62,010 nucleotides of DNA from an uncultured Prolixibacteraceae bacterium. GTDB taxonomy: Bacteria > Bacteroidota > Bacteroidia > Bacteroidales > Prolixibacteraceae. Below the pieces are notes generated by a model. That model was not told the DNA's origin. It saw nothing but the letters and a program-made list of their open reading frames with translations, and did not search any database. The position numbers and the translations under genes were made by a program. Of this stretch, positions 10,201 through 19,587 are shown in pieces. The first letter of the stretch is position 1, and every line of letters starts with the position of its first letter. The stretch is from NCBI GenBank assembly GCA_913063265.1, contig CAJXZG010000021.1:1-62010 (forward strand), read 5' to 3'.

Positions 10201-11530
10201 TGTTATGGTCGATAACAGAGCCGACCGTACGTTCGTTTTTAGGATAACTGCCAGATGAAGACGAGGTAATATAAATTCCACCACCGTCATCAAGGACCTG
10301 GCATGCACCATTAACATAGTTGAACCTGACAATCGTATTTAATCCCTGGAAATTTATACCACTGTAACCACTGTTAATAATCTTGTTGTACTCAAATACC
10401 CCATTATCATTTCGTGAAGATATACCCGTGCCCATCATACCATCAGCAACTTTATTAATATTTTCAATCTGGCCGGTTTCCTCAATTATATTTCCTGTAA
10501 TTACTGCGTGCTCACCATATGCAGCAATACCCCTACCATTTGCACCTTTTATCCGGCAATTTTTCACGGTAATATTATTGCAGTCATAATCAGTAAACTC
10601 CACAGCATTCAAATCAGTGTTTATTATGTTGCAATTATCAATAGTAATATGGTCGCTTTTTACCAGTTTGATTCCATCGATCCCGTTTTCCATAATTTCC
10701 AAATCTTTAATATTAATGTATTTCAGATTAGAAATATAAATACCATAATTTGTAGTTGAAACCCTAACTTTGTAGTTTCCCGGTGAATCTCCATTGGGTG
10801 TCCAGAAATAGAGAATTTTCGCTGAATTGTCAAAAAACCATTCTCCAGAGGTTGTTAAAAATTCCAGTTTGTTACAAAGCCAAAAGCCATAACCAGTTTT
10901 TATGTTATAAACCGGTCTGCTGGCAATAGTCAGCGATTGGGAAGAAGAATTTCTGATTTCTCTTGATAACAGGGTGAAAGCATTGTTTTTGAAAATACAG
11001 GTTGCACCGGCATAGTTCATATTTCCATCCAAGTCTGATGAAGAAATTTTATTTGAACCGTTAGTATTTGTGATTTTGAAATACCCTGAGTCAGGATACC
11101 GGGCAATTTTCATTCGTAAACCGTTAATAAATAATTGTTGTATGTCAACTTTATTGATTTTTGTTTTGAAAATATTTCCATTATATTGAGTCCACCCATC
11201 AACTTCCTCAGAACCATAAATTATAGGTTTGTCACCAGATCCATATGCACCGTATTCTATTGGATTGTTCTCTGATCCTGATGTTCTGCAAATGATAGTT
11301 CCTGTAAATTCATCTCCCCTTTTAAAAAGGACCTTGTCGCCAGGGCCCAATTTAAAATAGTTATTTAACCTGTTTATGGATTTCCATGCAAGTTTTTCAC
11401 TGGTGCCCGGATTAGAATCGTCCCCCGATGATGAGCTAATATAATAATTGGTGCCACTTGCAAGAAAATTAAAAAATACAAATATTGTGGAAAGTATATA
11501 TCGGTAATATGTATTTTTAAAACTAAACAT
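7286..11530 (-). CDS. T9SS-secreted right-handed beta-helix protein with duplicated Ig-like domains
   Basis: 1414 residues. Signal peptide about 1-26. Residues 30-650 form a right-handed parallel beta-helix seen in polysaccharide lyases, epimerases and some glycosidases (repeated short Asn/Gly-rich turns such as IDNCNIIN, VKNCRIKG, VRFNYVNG). Residues 670-817 are a beta-sandwich-like module. Residues 824-1007 are two Ig-like domains in tandem, identical at DNA level. Residues about 1027-1190 are two related GW(N/K)..V.DE.GN modules. The last 80 residues (LYPNPA...GIYLIKTSF...KFIKR) are a T9SS type A sorting domain. Upstream TTACGAAATG is shared with the next gene. The protein is predicted to be extracellular or surface-bound. 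Substrate unknown; proximity to polysaccharide O-acetylation genes suggests the same polymer, which is inference. Confidence 0.88.
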   Translation of the reverse strand: MFSFKNTYYRYILSTIFVFFNFLASGTNYYISSSSGDDSNPGTSEKLAWKSINRLNNYFKLGPGDKVLFKRGDEFTGTIICRTSGSENNPIEYGAYGSGDKPIIYGSEEVDGWTQYNGNIFKTKINKVDIQQLFINGLRMKIARYPDSGYFKITNTNGSNKISSSDLDGNMNYAGATCIFKNNAFTLLSREIRNSSSQSLTIASRPVYNIKTGYGFWLCNKLEFLTTSGEWFFDNSAKILYFWTPNGDSPGNYKVRVSTTNYGIYISNLKYINIKDLEIMENGIDGIKLVKSDHITIDNCNIINTDLNAVEFTDYDCNNITVKNCRIKGANGRGIAAYGEHAVITGNIIEETGQIENINKVADGMMGTGISSRNDNGVFEYNKIINSGYSGINFQGLNTIVRFNYVNGACQVLDDGGGIYITSSSSGSYPKNERTVGSVIDHNIVFNVYGNRTGSLNNNNDSGVGIYLDWAAKGVTVTNNTISGTTYGMLVNGGGLNKIKHNTIMNSMLMLRFKDESIESDNIEFKNNILYQTSRLGKHAYITTETHQKLMWPNETGTTFENDSNIYIAPYYSATIFKGSSNFEDWKADTRTDSNSRYEGKALPDGETEMLFYNDTKSIKIFHLEGTIFSDASGLQVIDTFSLQPFTSKILIGKNLENVESETTNSPTKQGSTEIYSSVSTNASKRAMPVTIDKNGEISSISIYHNGGDGKVLLGVFSDESGMPSSLIGITPATNVNSYEGWQTISLKSPVAVNVAQTIWLAWVFENNPGIRYTIGKPGRASSSDTWQNQLTSDFGEASIADYIYSIYCTYSTQTNIPEKDSIKPVVSGFSIPASSSSLVVSVSSFSASDNKEVTGYLITESGSAPAASNESWATNPPSSYAFTSEGNKTLYAWAKDQAGNVSDSKSAIVTVSVPDNTKPVVSGFSIPASSSSLVVSVSSFSASDNKEVTGYLITESGSAPAASNESWATNPPSSYAFTSEGNKTLYAWAKDQAGNVSDSKSAIVTVTILQETTVPDETALSQSIELKKGWNIVSSYLVPDNKDMAYVTYDIRTGKHLIKVLDELGNTYSQPNAAVGWVNEIGDFQKTEGYKIRVWSDCILEITGTEVQLPLNIDIREGENFISFPINGSLNAMEVIQSLIDDGIVDKVLDEKGNSIENWRKQGWKNGIGDFQGGEGYVLIATGNSVLTINNIVSTKSGKTLTERFETNHFHVSYDGYGIDHMNINILDLKKSDLKVGDEIAVYDFDICVGAIKLTETDIENNTVSIPASATEINENNGFIDGNSIKLKAWKSESDEQINLRLIAVEGELVFDKYSSVFIQIENTEIISGNSEINLLNTLLYPNPARELVTVSFNELPASGTEIELLSSLGLTIEKRIVQSKNEIFNIEQLSTGIYLIKTSFKNDYKVQKFIKR
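8511..9061 (-). repeat. Two 266-bp direct repeats, identical by reading, encoding Ig-like domains
   Basis: Positions 8511-8776 and 8796-9061 match base for base as read by eye, with a period of 285 bp (95 codons, in frame). Each unit encodes one Ig-like domain beginning near KPVVSGFSIPASSS and ending near SKSAIVTV. The absence of even synonymous differences means either a very recent duplication or ongoing gene conversion. Copy number could change by recombination without breaking the reading frame. Confidence 0.95.
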
Positions 11531-12202
11531 TCATTTTGTTTATCTCAATTTTAATAATTGATTTATTCGTGGGTTAAGGATTTCATAACCATACACTTTA
11601 CTCGTAATAACAAATTGTTTTACGAAATGTTATTAAAAATACGAAAAAAAATATGATTAAATCAACTCTAATTTAAATTTAAAAACACCCCATTCGTAGT
11701 GTGTAAACCTGCTAAATATAAATCTGAAGTAAATGAATCTTGTTTTCAGAAAATTAATTGAATTGAAAATTAGGCTTAATAAAAATTCCCGATATGCTGT
11801 TTTCTTAAATCTGGTCAGTAAAAATTTGAAGACTTTTAAACGATTTTCAATGAAAATTTACTGCTAATTCGGGGAAATTTTTTGTGCCAAAAATACTTGC
11901 TTACTTATCTTTTATGATAACCGCAATATTAAACGAGGACTTAGTGCAGGAGAGCAGTAAAGATTTAATCATAAAACAAAACCAAGATGTTACAAATTTT
12001 TTATGGAGATTGAGATTTTGTTTTTTGTAGACGGCATTCCTGTAAACAGGAAATAACAAATGGGTAAAATATATGTATTACCCATTTGATATTGTTTTGT
12101 AAAAATAAGATTATTAAATGCTTATTAAATAAGTTGTAAAATCCAAAAAGGAATTATCATTTAGTTAAAACGACTTATTTGTTATCTATCTTTTAAAATA
12201 AA
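11531..12202. other. 672-bp intergenic region between paralogous beta-helix genes
   Basis: No credible gene on either strand. It contains the presumed promoter region of the gene ending at 7286, including TTACGAAATG at 11620-11629, 90 bp before the start codon and also found before the paralogous gene. At its right end is the hairpin described separately (12057-12088). The rest is A+T-rich with nothing recognisable. Confidence 0.5.
12057..12088 (-). terminator. Probable terminator of the 12203-15466 gene
   Basis: Perfect 11-bp inverted repeat CAAATGGGTAA (12057-12067) / TTACCCATTTG (12078-12088) with a 10-nt loop, 115 bp downstream of the leftward gene's stop codon. On the - strand it is followed by TTATTT, a weak T-run, so termination efficiency is uncertain. 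Confidence 0.55.
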
Positions 12203-15200
12203 TCATTTATTAATGATGAGTTTTTTTGTGATTGTTTTTTGTTGGTTGACTACTTTTACAAAATATAATCCGGAAGAAAAATTACTTAAATCAACAGTAT
12301 TTGTACTGGATAAAATTTGTTGGTTTAAAATTAATCTACCGTTAGAATCAAAAATAACAAGCTTTGAGTCGGACACAGGTATTTGTAAAAAGTCTATTTC
12401 GATATATGACGATGCCGGATTAGGGTAAAGTTTAAAATCAATTTGTTCTTCTTCCAAAATATCCAAAACAACCGACTCGTTGTTTACAGTACTATTAAGT
12501 TCAGTTGGAATTGTAGCTACTGGTTCAATTATATTTTCATCAGGAATGGTCGTTTTCTTTAAATTATCCAAATTAACAGTATACGTACAATAAATAGAAT
12601 ACTTGTAATTTGCAATGGTTGATGAACCAAATGTTGTTGGCATTCCTTCATCCCATCTAGAATAAGAAAGGGCTCGGCCAGGAGTTCCGGTTGAGTATCT
12701 GACTGCAATGCTCTCTTCGAAAACAAATGCAAGCCAAACTGTTTGTCCGGGATCAAATTTAACAGGGTTGCTTAGGGAAATTGTTTGCCAACCTTCCTTC
12801 GAACTAACACTTATCGATGGTGTAACGCTAAGCAAAGTTTCAGGTGCACCGGAATTGTCTGAATAAACCCCGAGCAAAACTTTACCTGTTCCTCCATTGT
12901 GATAGACTGAAATACTGTTTATTTCTCCGGTTTCATTAAAAGTAACCGGCATTGCTCTTCTGGATACACCGGTAGAAACTAAATTATATACTTGTGTATT
13001 TCCTTTATTGATTTGGGGATTTTCTCCGTTCGAAGAATATGAACAATATATTGAATATATGTAATCAGCAATGCTGGATTTTCCAAAATCTGACGTAAGC
13101 TGATTTTGCCATGTATCTGATGAAGAAGCTCTTCCCGGTTTTCCTGAAGTGTACCTGATACCGGGGTTGTTTTCAAATACCCAGGCCAGCCAAACTGTTT
13201 GCCCGGTTGTTACTGAAACCGGGTTACTAAGGTCAACCGTCTGCCAGCCTTCCGAAGAATTAACATTTACAGCAGGTGTAATCCCAATTAAAGATTCGGG
13301 AACACCTGATTGGTCGGAATAGACTCCCAGTAATACTTTGCCTGCACCCCCATTATGGTAAATTGTAATGCTGTTGATTACCCCTGTTTCATTAATAGTA
13401 TAAGGTACTGCTCTTTTGGTAGGTGAAGTAGAAACTGAATTAAATACTTCAGTTGAACCCAATTTATTTTCAGAGCCAGAATCTTCTTCTGAATCGATCT
13501 TATCAAAATCTTTTCCTATCAGAATCTTCGATGTAAATGGGTCAAGAGTAAAACTCCCGGAAATCAATTTTCCATGTATATCTTCAAATGTTGATGTTCC
13601 AAGGTTAAATATTTTTGGAATTTTTGTGTCGTTTATGAACAGTTTTTCTGTTTCGCCACTTTCCATTGGGTCATCATTAAAGGTGGAATTGGCATCTGTG
13701 CCGGTATCAGATTTCCAATCTTCAAAATCTGCAGACCCTTTAAATATTGTTTTCGAATAGTAAGGTGCAATATACGTGTTAAAATCGTTATCGAAAGTTG
13801 TGCCTGTTTCATTAGGCCATACAAGTTTTTGGTGTGTTTCTGTTCTAACGTATGAATGTTTACCTAATCTTGATGTTTGATATAAAATATTATGCTTGAA
13901 TTCAATAACATCTGATTCCAATGATTCATCTTTAAAACGAAGCAATAACATCCCGTCAAAGATTGTGTTATACTTAATTTTATGTAAGCCACCTGCTCTA
14001 ACATAAACACCATAAGTAGTCCCCGAAATTGTATTGTTTGTAACGGTAATATCTTTAGGTTCCCAGTCGAGATAAATTCCAACTCCGGAGTCGTTGTTTG
14101 TGTTTAGTGAACCGGTTTTATTCCCAAAAACATTTAAAACGATATTGTGGTCAATTACTGAACCTAAAGTTCTCGTATTATTAGGATAAGTACCCATGGC
14201 ACTTCCATAAATTCCTCCGCCATCATCAAGAGTTTGACAAGCACCGTCAACATAATTATACCTGACAGTTGTGTTTAATCCCTGAAAATTTATACCGCTA
14301 TAACCACAATTTAAAATTCTGTTGTTTTCTATTATTGCATTGTCATAGCGTGAAGAAACTCCGATCCCGATCATACCATCTGCAACCTTATTGATATTTG
14401 ATAGTTGTCCAGTTTCTTCAATTGTGTTTTCAACTATAACGGCATTATGTGAATATGCCAAAATACCCTTACTGTTTGCTCCATGAACAATACAATTTTT
14501 TACAGTTGTATTTTTACATGAATAATCGTCAAAACAAATACCATTTACATCTGAATCAACAATATTGCAGTTCTCTATTTTATTATATAAGCTAAAGTCG
14601 ATCTTTATTCCGTCAGTACCACTATGTAAAATTTCTAAATCTTTAATATTGATGTAGTCTTTTTTTGATATATATACACCCTTGTCGATAGTAGTAACTC
14701 TAACTTCGTAATTGGAAGGTGAATCTCCCCCCGGAGTCCAAAAATAAAGTACATTGTTCGAGTTGTCGTAAAACCATTCTCCTGCTGAATTTAAAAATTC
14801 AAGTTTATTTGCCAGCCAAAACCCGTAACCTGCTTTTAACGGGTACATTGGAGCAGAGTTTATATTAACAGTTTGTGAACTTGAAGAGGTAACTTCCATT
14901 GATAATAATGAGAATGCTTTATTTCTCAATAAACAAGTAGCTCCTTTGTAATTCATACTACCGTTTAATTCTGTAGAAACAAATTGTGTTGAGCTGTTTA
15001 CTGATGTCATTGTAAAATATCCTTCATTAGGATAACGGGCTAGTTGCATCCTTTTATCATTCAGGAACAATTGTTTAATATCCGATTTATTAATAGATGT
15101 TTTGTATATATTTCCTGAGTGCTTGGTCCAACCTGTTACTTTTTCTGAACCAAATATTTTGGGTTTATCGCCTGAGCCATAAGCGCCATAAGTAATTACA

Positions 15201-15466
15201 CTACCAGATATCCCCGAGGCTTTAGGTGTAATTGTACCTACCCACGAATCACCCCTTTTAAAAAGTATTTGATCTCCGGGTTTTAGAGTAAAGCTATTTA
15301 CCTTGGCAAGAGTTTTCCACGGTTTATCTTCACTAGTGCCAGCATTTGAATCACTTCCAGATGCACTTACATAATAATTGGTAGCATTTAAATTTAAACT
15401 TAAAAGAATAATAGATATTATCACTAAAATTGAGGGGTAACAGTTTTTACTCTGTAGTTTTATCAC
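12203..15466 (-). CDS. T9SS-secreted right-handed beta-helix protein (paralogue)
   Basis: 1087 residues. Signal peptide about 1-28, then a beta-helix region (about 30-650) that follows the neighbour at 7286-11530 almost residue for residue, including GDKPKIFGSEKVTGWT, QLFLNDKRMQLARYP and IINFQGLN-like turns. Two copies of the roughly 140-residue beta-sandwich-like module follow (about 670-815 and 820-962), where the neighbour has one copy. The protein lacks the Ig-like and GW-type modules. It ends with a T9SS type A sorting domain (LYPNPASSYIEI...GLYFVKVV...KLIINK). Likely a surface or released polysaccharide-active enzyme or adhesin. The gene pair arose by duplication followed by exchange of C-terminal modules. 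Confidence 0.88.
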   Translation of the reverse strand: MIKLQSKNCYPSILVIISIILLSLNLNATNYYVSASGSDSNAGTSEDKPWKTLAKVNSFTLKPGDQILFKRGDSWVGTITPKASGISGSVITYGAYGSGDKPKIFGSEKVTGWTKHSGNIYKTSINKSDIKQLFLNDKRMQLARYPNEGYFTMTSVNSSTQFVSTELNGSMNYKGATCLLRNKAFSLLSMEVTSSSSQTVNINSAPMYPLKAGYGFWLANKLEFLNSAGEWFYDNSNNVLYFWTPGGDSPSNYEVRVTTIDKGVYISKKDYINIKDLEILHSGTDGIKIDFSLYNKIENCNIVDSDVNGICFDDYSCKNTTVKNCIVHGANSKGILAYSHNAVIVENTIEETGQLSNINKVADGMIGIGVSSRYDNAIIENNRILNCGYSGINFQGLNTTVRYNYVDGACQTLDDGGGIYGSAMGTYPNNTRTLGSVIDHNIVLNVFGNKTGSLNTNNDSGVGIYLDWEPKDITVTNNTISGTTYGVYVRAGGLHKIKYNTIFDGMLLLRFKDESLESDVIEFKHNILYQTSRLGKHSYVRTETHQKLVWPNETGTTFDNDFNTYIAPYYSKTIFKGSADFEDWKSDTGTDANSTFNDDPMESGETEKLFINDTKIPKIFNLGTSTFEDIHGKLISGSFTLDPFTSKILIGKDFDKIDSEEDSGSENKLGSTEVFNSVSTSPTKRAVPYTINETGVINSITIYHNGGAGKVLLGVYSDQSGVPESLIGITPAVNVNSSEGWQTVDLSNPVSVTTGQTVWLAWVFENNPGIRYTSGKPGRASSSDTWQNQLTSDFGKSSIADYIYSIYCSYSSNGENPQINKGNTQVYNLVSTGVSRRAMPVTFNETGEINSISVYHNGGTGKVLLGVYSDNSGAPETLLSVTPSISVSSKEGWQTISLSNPVKFDPGQTVWLAFVFEESIAVRYSTGTPGRALSYSRWDEGMPTTFGSSTIANYKYSIYCTYTVNLDNLKKTTIPDENIIEPVATIPTELNSTVNNESVVLDILEEEQIDFKLYPNPASSYIEIDFLQIPVSDSKLVIFDSNGRLILNQQILSSTNTVDLSNFSSGLYFVKVVNQQKTITKKLIINK

Positions 15467-15962
15467 AATTAACTGTTTTTAAATTATAAAATGTTTTTGA
15501 TTTCGTCCCAAATTATAATTTCATTTATCTTACGAAATGCTTTATTTGCGTTAAATAAGATATGAAATTATGGCGACGAAAATAGAAAAAAATGAATTTT
15601 CCCAACTACGTAATTCTTATATTTTCAAACGGTCTGAGAAACTAAAATAAAAACTCAACATAATCTTTATTAGAATCATTCTTAGATTACAAATTTTTCT
15701 AAATTAAATTTTTGAACATATTTTGCAAAAAATCTAATTTATATATGATAAATAAATTAATTTATAGCAAAGTGGAAATACTTTAGTTTAAAATTTAATT
15801 AGAAAATTCTAATTAAATAGTAAGAATTCTAAGTTTGTATTTGGTGTATTAAACAAAAAAAAACAATAAAAAAATAAGGAAAAAATGATAATTTAGAGTA
15901 ACTAAAAATAAAAATGGCTGCTTATTAAGCAGCCATTTTTATTTAGATAATCAAAAGTGATT
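15467..15962. other. Very A+T-rich intergenic region between eno and the beta-helix gene
   Basis: About 500 bp with no credible gene. It holds TTACGAAATG at 15530-15539, 64 bp before the beta-helix gene start and shared with the paralogue's upstream region. It also holds a near-perfect palindrome, TTTAATTAGAA (15794-15804) / TTCTAATTAAA (15807-15817), with several loose TTAGAA/TTCTAA half-sites around it, and the eno terminator at its right end. Confidence 0.45.
15908..15942 (-). terminator. Rho-independent terminator of eno
   Basis: Perfect 16-bp inverted repeat, ATAAAAATGGCTGCTT (15908-15923) and AAGCAGCCATTTTTAT (15927-15942), with a 3-nt loop. On the - strand the G+C-rich stem GGCTGCTT/AAGCAGCC is followed by a run of T. 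It lies 20 bp beyond the eno stop codon. The symmetric A/T flanks would also stop transcription from the other side. Confidence 0.9.
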
Positions 15963-17297
<1,335 letters not shown>

Positions 17298-17343
17298 TTA
17301 ATCAGAAAATCAGGTGGTTATTCCTGATTTGCCAAAAGCAGCA

Positions 17344-17351
17344 CAAAGATA
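17344..17351 (-). promoter_or_regulatory. Bacteroidota-type -7 promoter box for eno
   Basis: On the - strand this reads TATCTTTG, an exact match to TAnnTTTG, followed by TGCTGC. A TTTTG that could serve as the -33 element lies 16 nt upstream, slightly closer than usual. The predicted transcript start leaves a leader of about 75 nt before the eno start codon. Confidence 0.5.
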
Positions 17352-17512
17352 AGGAATAGTTTGCCACCAAAACAGTAGTTAAAGTAAAGCTTGTGATTAT
17401 TTGATGTTTGGTTAACTTAAAAAATGTTAACTAATTAATTTGAATATCAGGTTCTGCCAGGAATTTAAATATCAAAGAAAAATTAATTAAGAGCTATTGT
17501 AGTTGAAAAGTT

Positions 17513-17872
17513 CTAGGATTTATATTTCTGTCCTTTTTCGTATCTCAAAACCTCAATGTCCTGAAGTGTAATCAAACCCCCTTTTTTGCTTTCGTCCATT
17601 AAGGCATTAGCTTGTGTGGCAAATTCTTTTAGTTTTTCCCTGGTGTCAATAATTTCAATAATAACAGGCATATCGCTTGACAAAGCAAATATTTTCAAAG
17701 TATGAATTGAATGACTGGCTCCATACGACATGATTCCCTTGTAAACTGTGGCACCGGCAATCCTGGCTTTTCTTGCTTCAAAAACTATTTCCTCGTAAAG
17801 TGGTTTACTGTAAACTCTGTCTGACTCACCTACATAAATTTTTAAAACCCCTTTCTTTTCGTTTGTTTTCAT
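17513..17872 (-). CDS. DUF190 (PII-like) family protein
   Basis: 119 residues from the ATG at 17872; an ATG seven codons upstream (17893) is possible but falls outside the conserved region. Motifs KIYVGESDR, PLYEEIVFEARKARIAGATVYKGIMSYG and the later PVIIEIIDTREKLKEF are typical of DUF190, a small cytoplasmic family with a PII-like ferredoxin fold that is often encoded beside crcB fluoride channels. Here crcB is 1.1 kb away on the same strand, separated by an oppositely oriented glycosyltransferase gene. A possible -7 box TAACTTTG (plus-strand CAAAGTTA, 17968-17975) lies about 95 bp upstream. Exact biochemical role unknown; a ligand-binding regulator of ion transport is the usual proposal. 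Confidence 0.88.
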   Translation of the reverse strand: MKTNEKKGVLKIYVGESDRVYSKPLYEEIVFEARKARIAGATVYKGIMSYGASHSIHTLKIFALSSDMPVIIEIIDTREKLKEFATQANALMDESKKGGLITLQDIEVLRYEKGQKYKS

Positions 17873-18014
17873 TTTTAATATTTTATGAAACAATTTGTAT
17901 AAAAATTAATATTATCTTTAATAAAAAATAATTCCTTTTTCTAAATGACCTTCAAAAGAATTGTAATCAAAGTTAAGTTAGATTATCAAATTTTTGTATT
18001 AATTGTAATGAAAA

Positions 18015-18935
18015 ATGAATGGAATCAGCGTAATTATTCCAACATATAATAATGAAAAATATATTGCGCAAGCAGTAAATAGTGTTTTAGAACAAGATTA
18101 TGCAGGTAAAATAGAGGTTATTGTTTCAGATGATGGCTCTAAAGACAATACATTAGAAGTACTAAAACAATTTGGATGCAAAATAATAATCATCGAAAAA
18201 CCGCATGATTGTATTTCCCAGGGGCCGGGTCCCGCAAGAAATAGAGGACTTAGTTACGCATCACAACCTTACATTTGTTTTTTGGATTCAGATGATTGCT
18301 ATCTCCCTTATCATTTAAGTAATTTATCCAAAGTCTTGGATTCAAATGAAAATTGCGGATTTGGTTTCTGTAGAATGCTAATTTTTAACGAAAATAGTAA
18401 TTTGGGTTTATACCGGGCATGGACTAGACTGAAAATTACAAAAAATGACATTAAAAACCCGGTGATTTCTAATAATAACGTAGTGAATACAGGAATTCTA
18501 TTTTTTAAAAAATGTGTTTTTGAAAAAGTAGGTGTTTTTAATGAGTTGTACAAATATGGTGAGGATGGCGATATGTGGATGAGAATAAGTGAACTTTATT
18601 CTGGAATATTTGCAGACTATTATGGAATGATTCATAGAAAACACGAAAATTCATTTTCTTCAAATCATAATAGAGGTGTATTTAAATGTTATTTCTCAGA
18701 AGTTTTCAAAGATGCTAGACAACGATATTATGATTTAGGTATGGATGATAAATATCGTATTATGAAGCTTAATTTATTAATTTGGAAATACAAAATTTTG
18801 TATCTCAAACCTTTCCATGTGTTATATGGAATTTATAAAAGAATTCAAAAAAGGAAACAATTAAATTTGAGAAATTGGCATAGTTTGGCATATTTTCTAA
18901 AGGAAAATGAATTTTACAGTTCAGAAAATAGCTAA
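18015..18935 (+). CDS. Glycosyltransferase family 2 protein
   Basis: 306 residues with a GT-A fold: VIIPTYNNEKYIAQAVNSV at the N-terminus, VIVSDDGSKDNT (nucleotide-binding), GPARNRGLSYA, and the DxD-type metal site FLDSDDCYLPYHL. Later YGEDGDMWMRIS matches the ED acceptor/catalytic region of GT2 enzymes. No membrane helix is obvious, so it should be a cytoplasmic or peripheral enzyme transferring a sugar from an NDP-sugar to an O-antigen or capsule intermediate. It is a single gene, opposite in direction to both neighbours (DUF190 and crcB), and looks more A+T-rich than them. This fits insertion into a former DUF190-crcB pair, though composition was judged only by eye. Confidence 0.9.
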   Translation: MNGISVIIPTYNNEKYIAQAVNSVLEQDYAGKIEVIVSDDGSKDNTLEVLKQFGCKIIIIEKPHDCISQGPGPARNRGLSYASQPYICFLDSDDCYLPYHLSNLSKVLDSNENCGFGFCRMLIFNENSNLGLYRAWTRLKITKNDIKNPVISNNNVVNTGILFFKKCVFEKVGVFNELYKYGEDGDMWMRISELYSGIFADYYGMIHRKHENSFSSNHNRGVFKCYFSEVFKDARQRYYDLGMDDKYRIMKLNLLIWKYKILYLKPFHVLYGIYKRIQKRKQLNLRNWHSLAYFLKENEFYSSENS

Positions 18936-19025
18936 ACATTTATTAAGGATTGCTCATTATCGAACAAGAGCGTTTTTATTAAAAAGTCCTTTTATTCCTC
19001 AAAACTAGCTTAAAATAAAAACACG

Positions 19026-19406
19026 TTAAAAGATTAACCGTATAATAACTATTCCCAAATAAACAGCCAGAATTCCAAAAAATAAACTGCCCCCGATATT
19101 TAAAAACAACTGAACTGTATTTCGTTCTTGTATCATAACAAAATTATTAAATGCAAAGGTTGAGAAAGTTGTAAAACCTCCACATATTCCGATGGCCAGA
19201 AACATTCTCCATTCAGCACTTAATAAATTGCCTTTTTCCGCTAAAGCAAACACAATTCCTATTAAAAAACTACCTGCTATGTTCGCAACCAGAGTCCCCA
19301 ACGGAAATGTTGAATTTAATCCCTTATCGATATATAACTGTACTAAATAACGTAATACACTTCCGATAAACCCACCTGCTCCAATTATTAAAATATTTTT
19401 TAGCAT
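19026..19406 (-). CDS. crcB: CrcB/Fluc-type fluoride ion channel
   Basis: 126 residues from the ATG at 19406. An in-frame upstream extension to 19478 adds a non-conserved segment before MLKNILIIGAGG and is rejected. There are four hydrophobic helices. The family signatures GGFIGSVLRYL, TLVANIAGSFLIG (with the conserved Asn) and GGFTTFSTFAFN (pore-lining Thr/Phe) are all present. Fluc channels are dual-topology dimers that export fluoride and protect enolase and other fluoride-sensitive enzymes. eno itself lies 1.8 kb away. I looked for a fluoride riboswitch in the 180 bp upstream and did not find one; only a short inverted repeat, ATACCTT (19427-19433) / AAGGTAT (19487-19493), is present. Confidence 0.95.
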   Translation of the reverse strand: MLKNILIIGAGGFIGSVLRYLVQLYIDKGLNSTFPLGTLVANIAGSFLIGIVFALAEKGNLLSAEWRMFLAIGICGGFTTFSTFAFNNFVMIQERNTVQLFLNIGGSLFFGILAVYLGIVIIRLIF

Positions 19407-19587
19407 CTTGTAATATTGAAATCTAAATACCTTCGTAAAGTTAAATTTTCGATTGAAAATAAATATTGGTAAAAGCAAATAATTGAAAGGTATCTTTAAA
19501 AAAGAGTAAAACAGTTACAAGCTTATGAATAGTGTTGTAAAAAAACGTGAAATATTTAATTATTTATATCATCATTTGAAAAATATT

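Noticed and set aside
13416..13760. Plus-strand frame of 114 codons inside the beta-helix gene
   Set aside because: Shadow of the long opposite gene with T9SS and beta-helix features; no independent support.
19407..19587. Fluoride riboswitch upstream of crcB
   Set aside because: Looked for the conserved pseudoknot pattern in the upstream DNA and did not find it; only a 7-bp inverted repeat is present.
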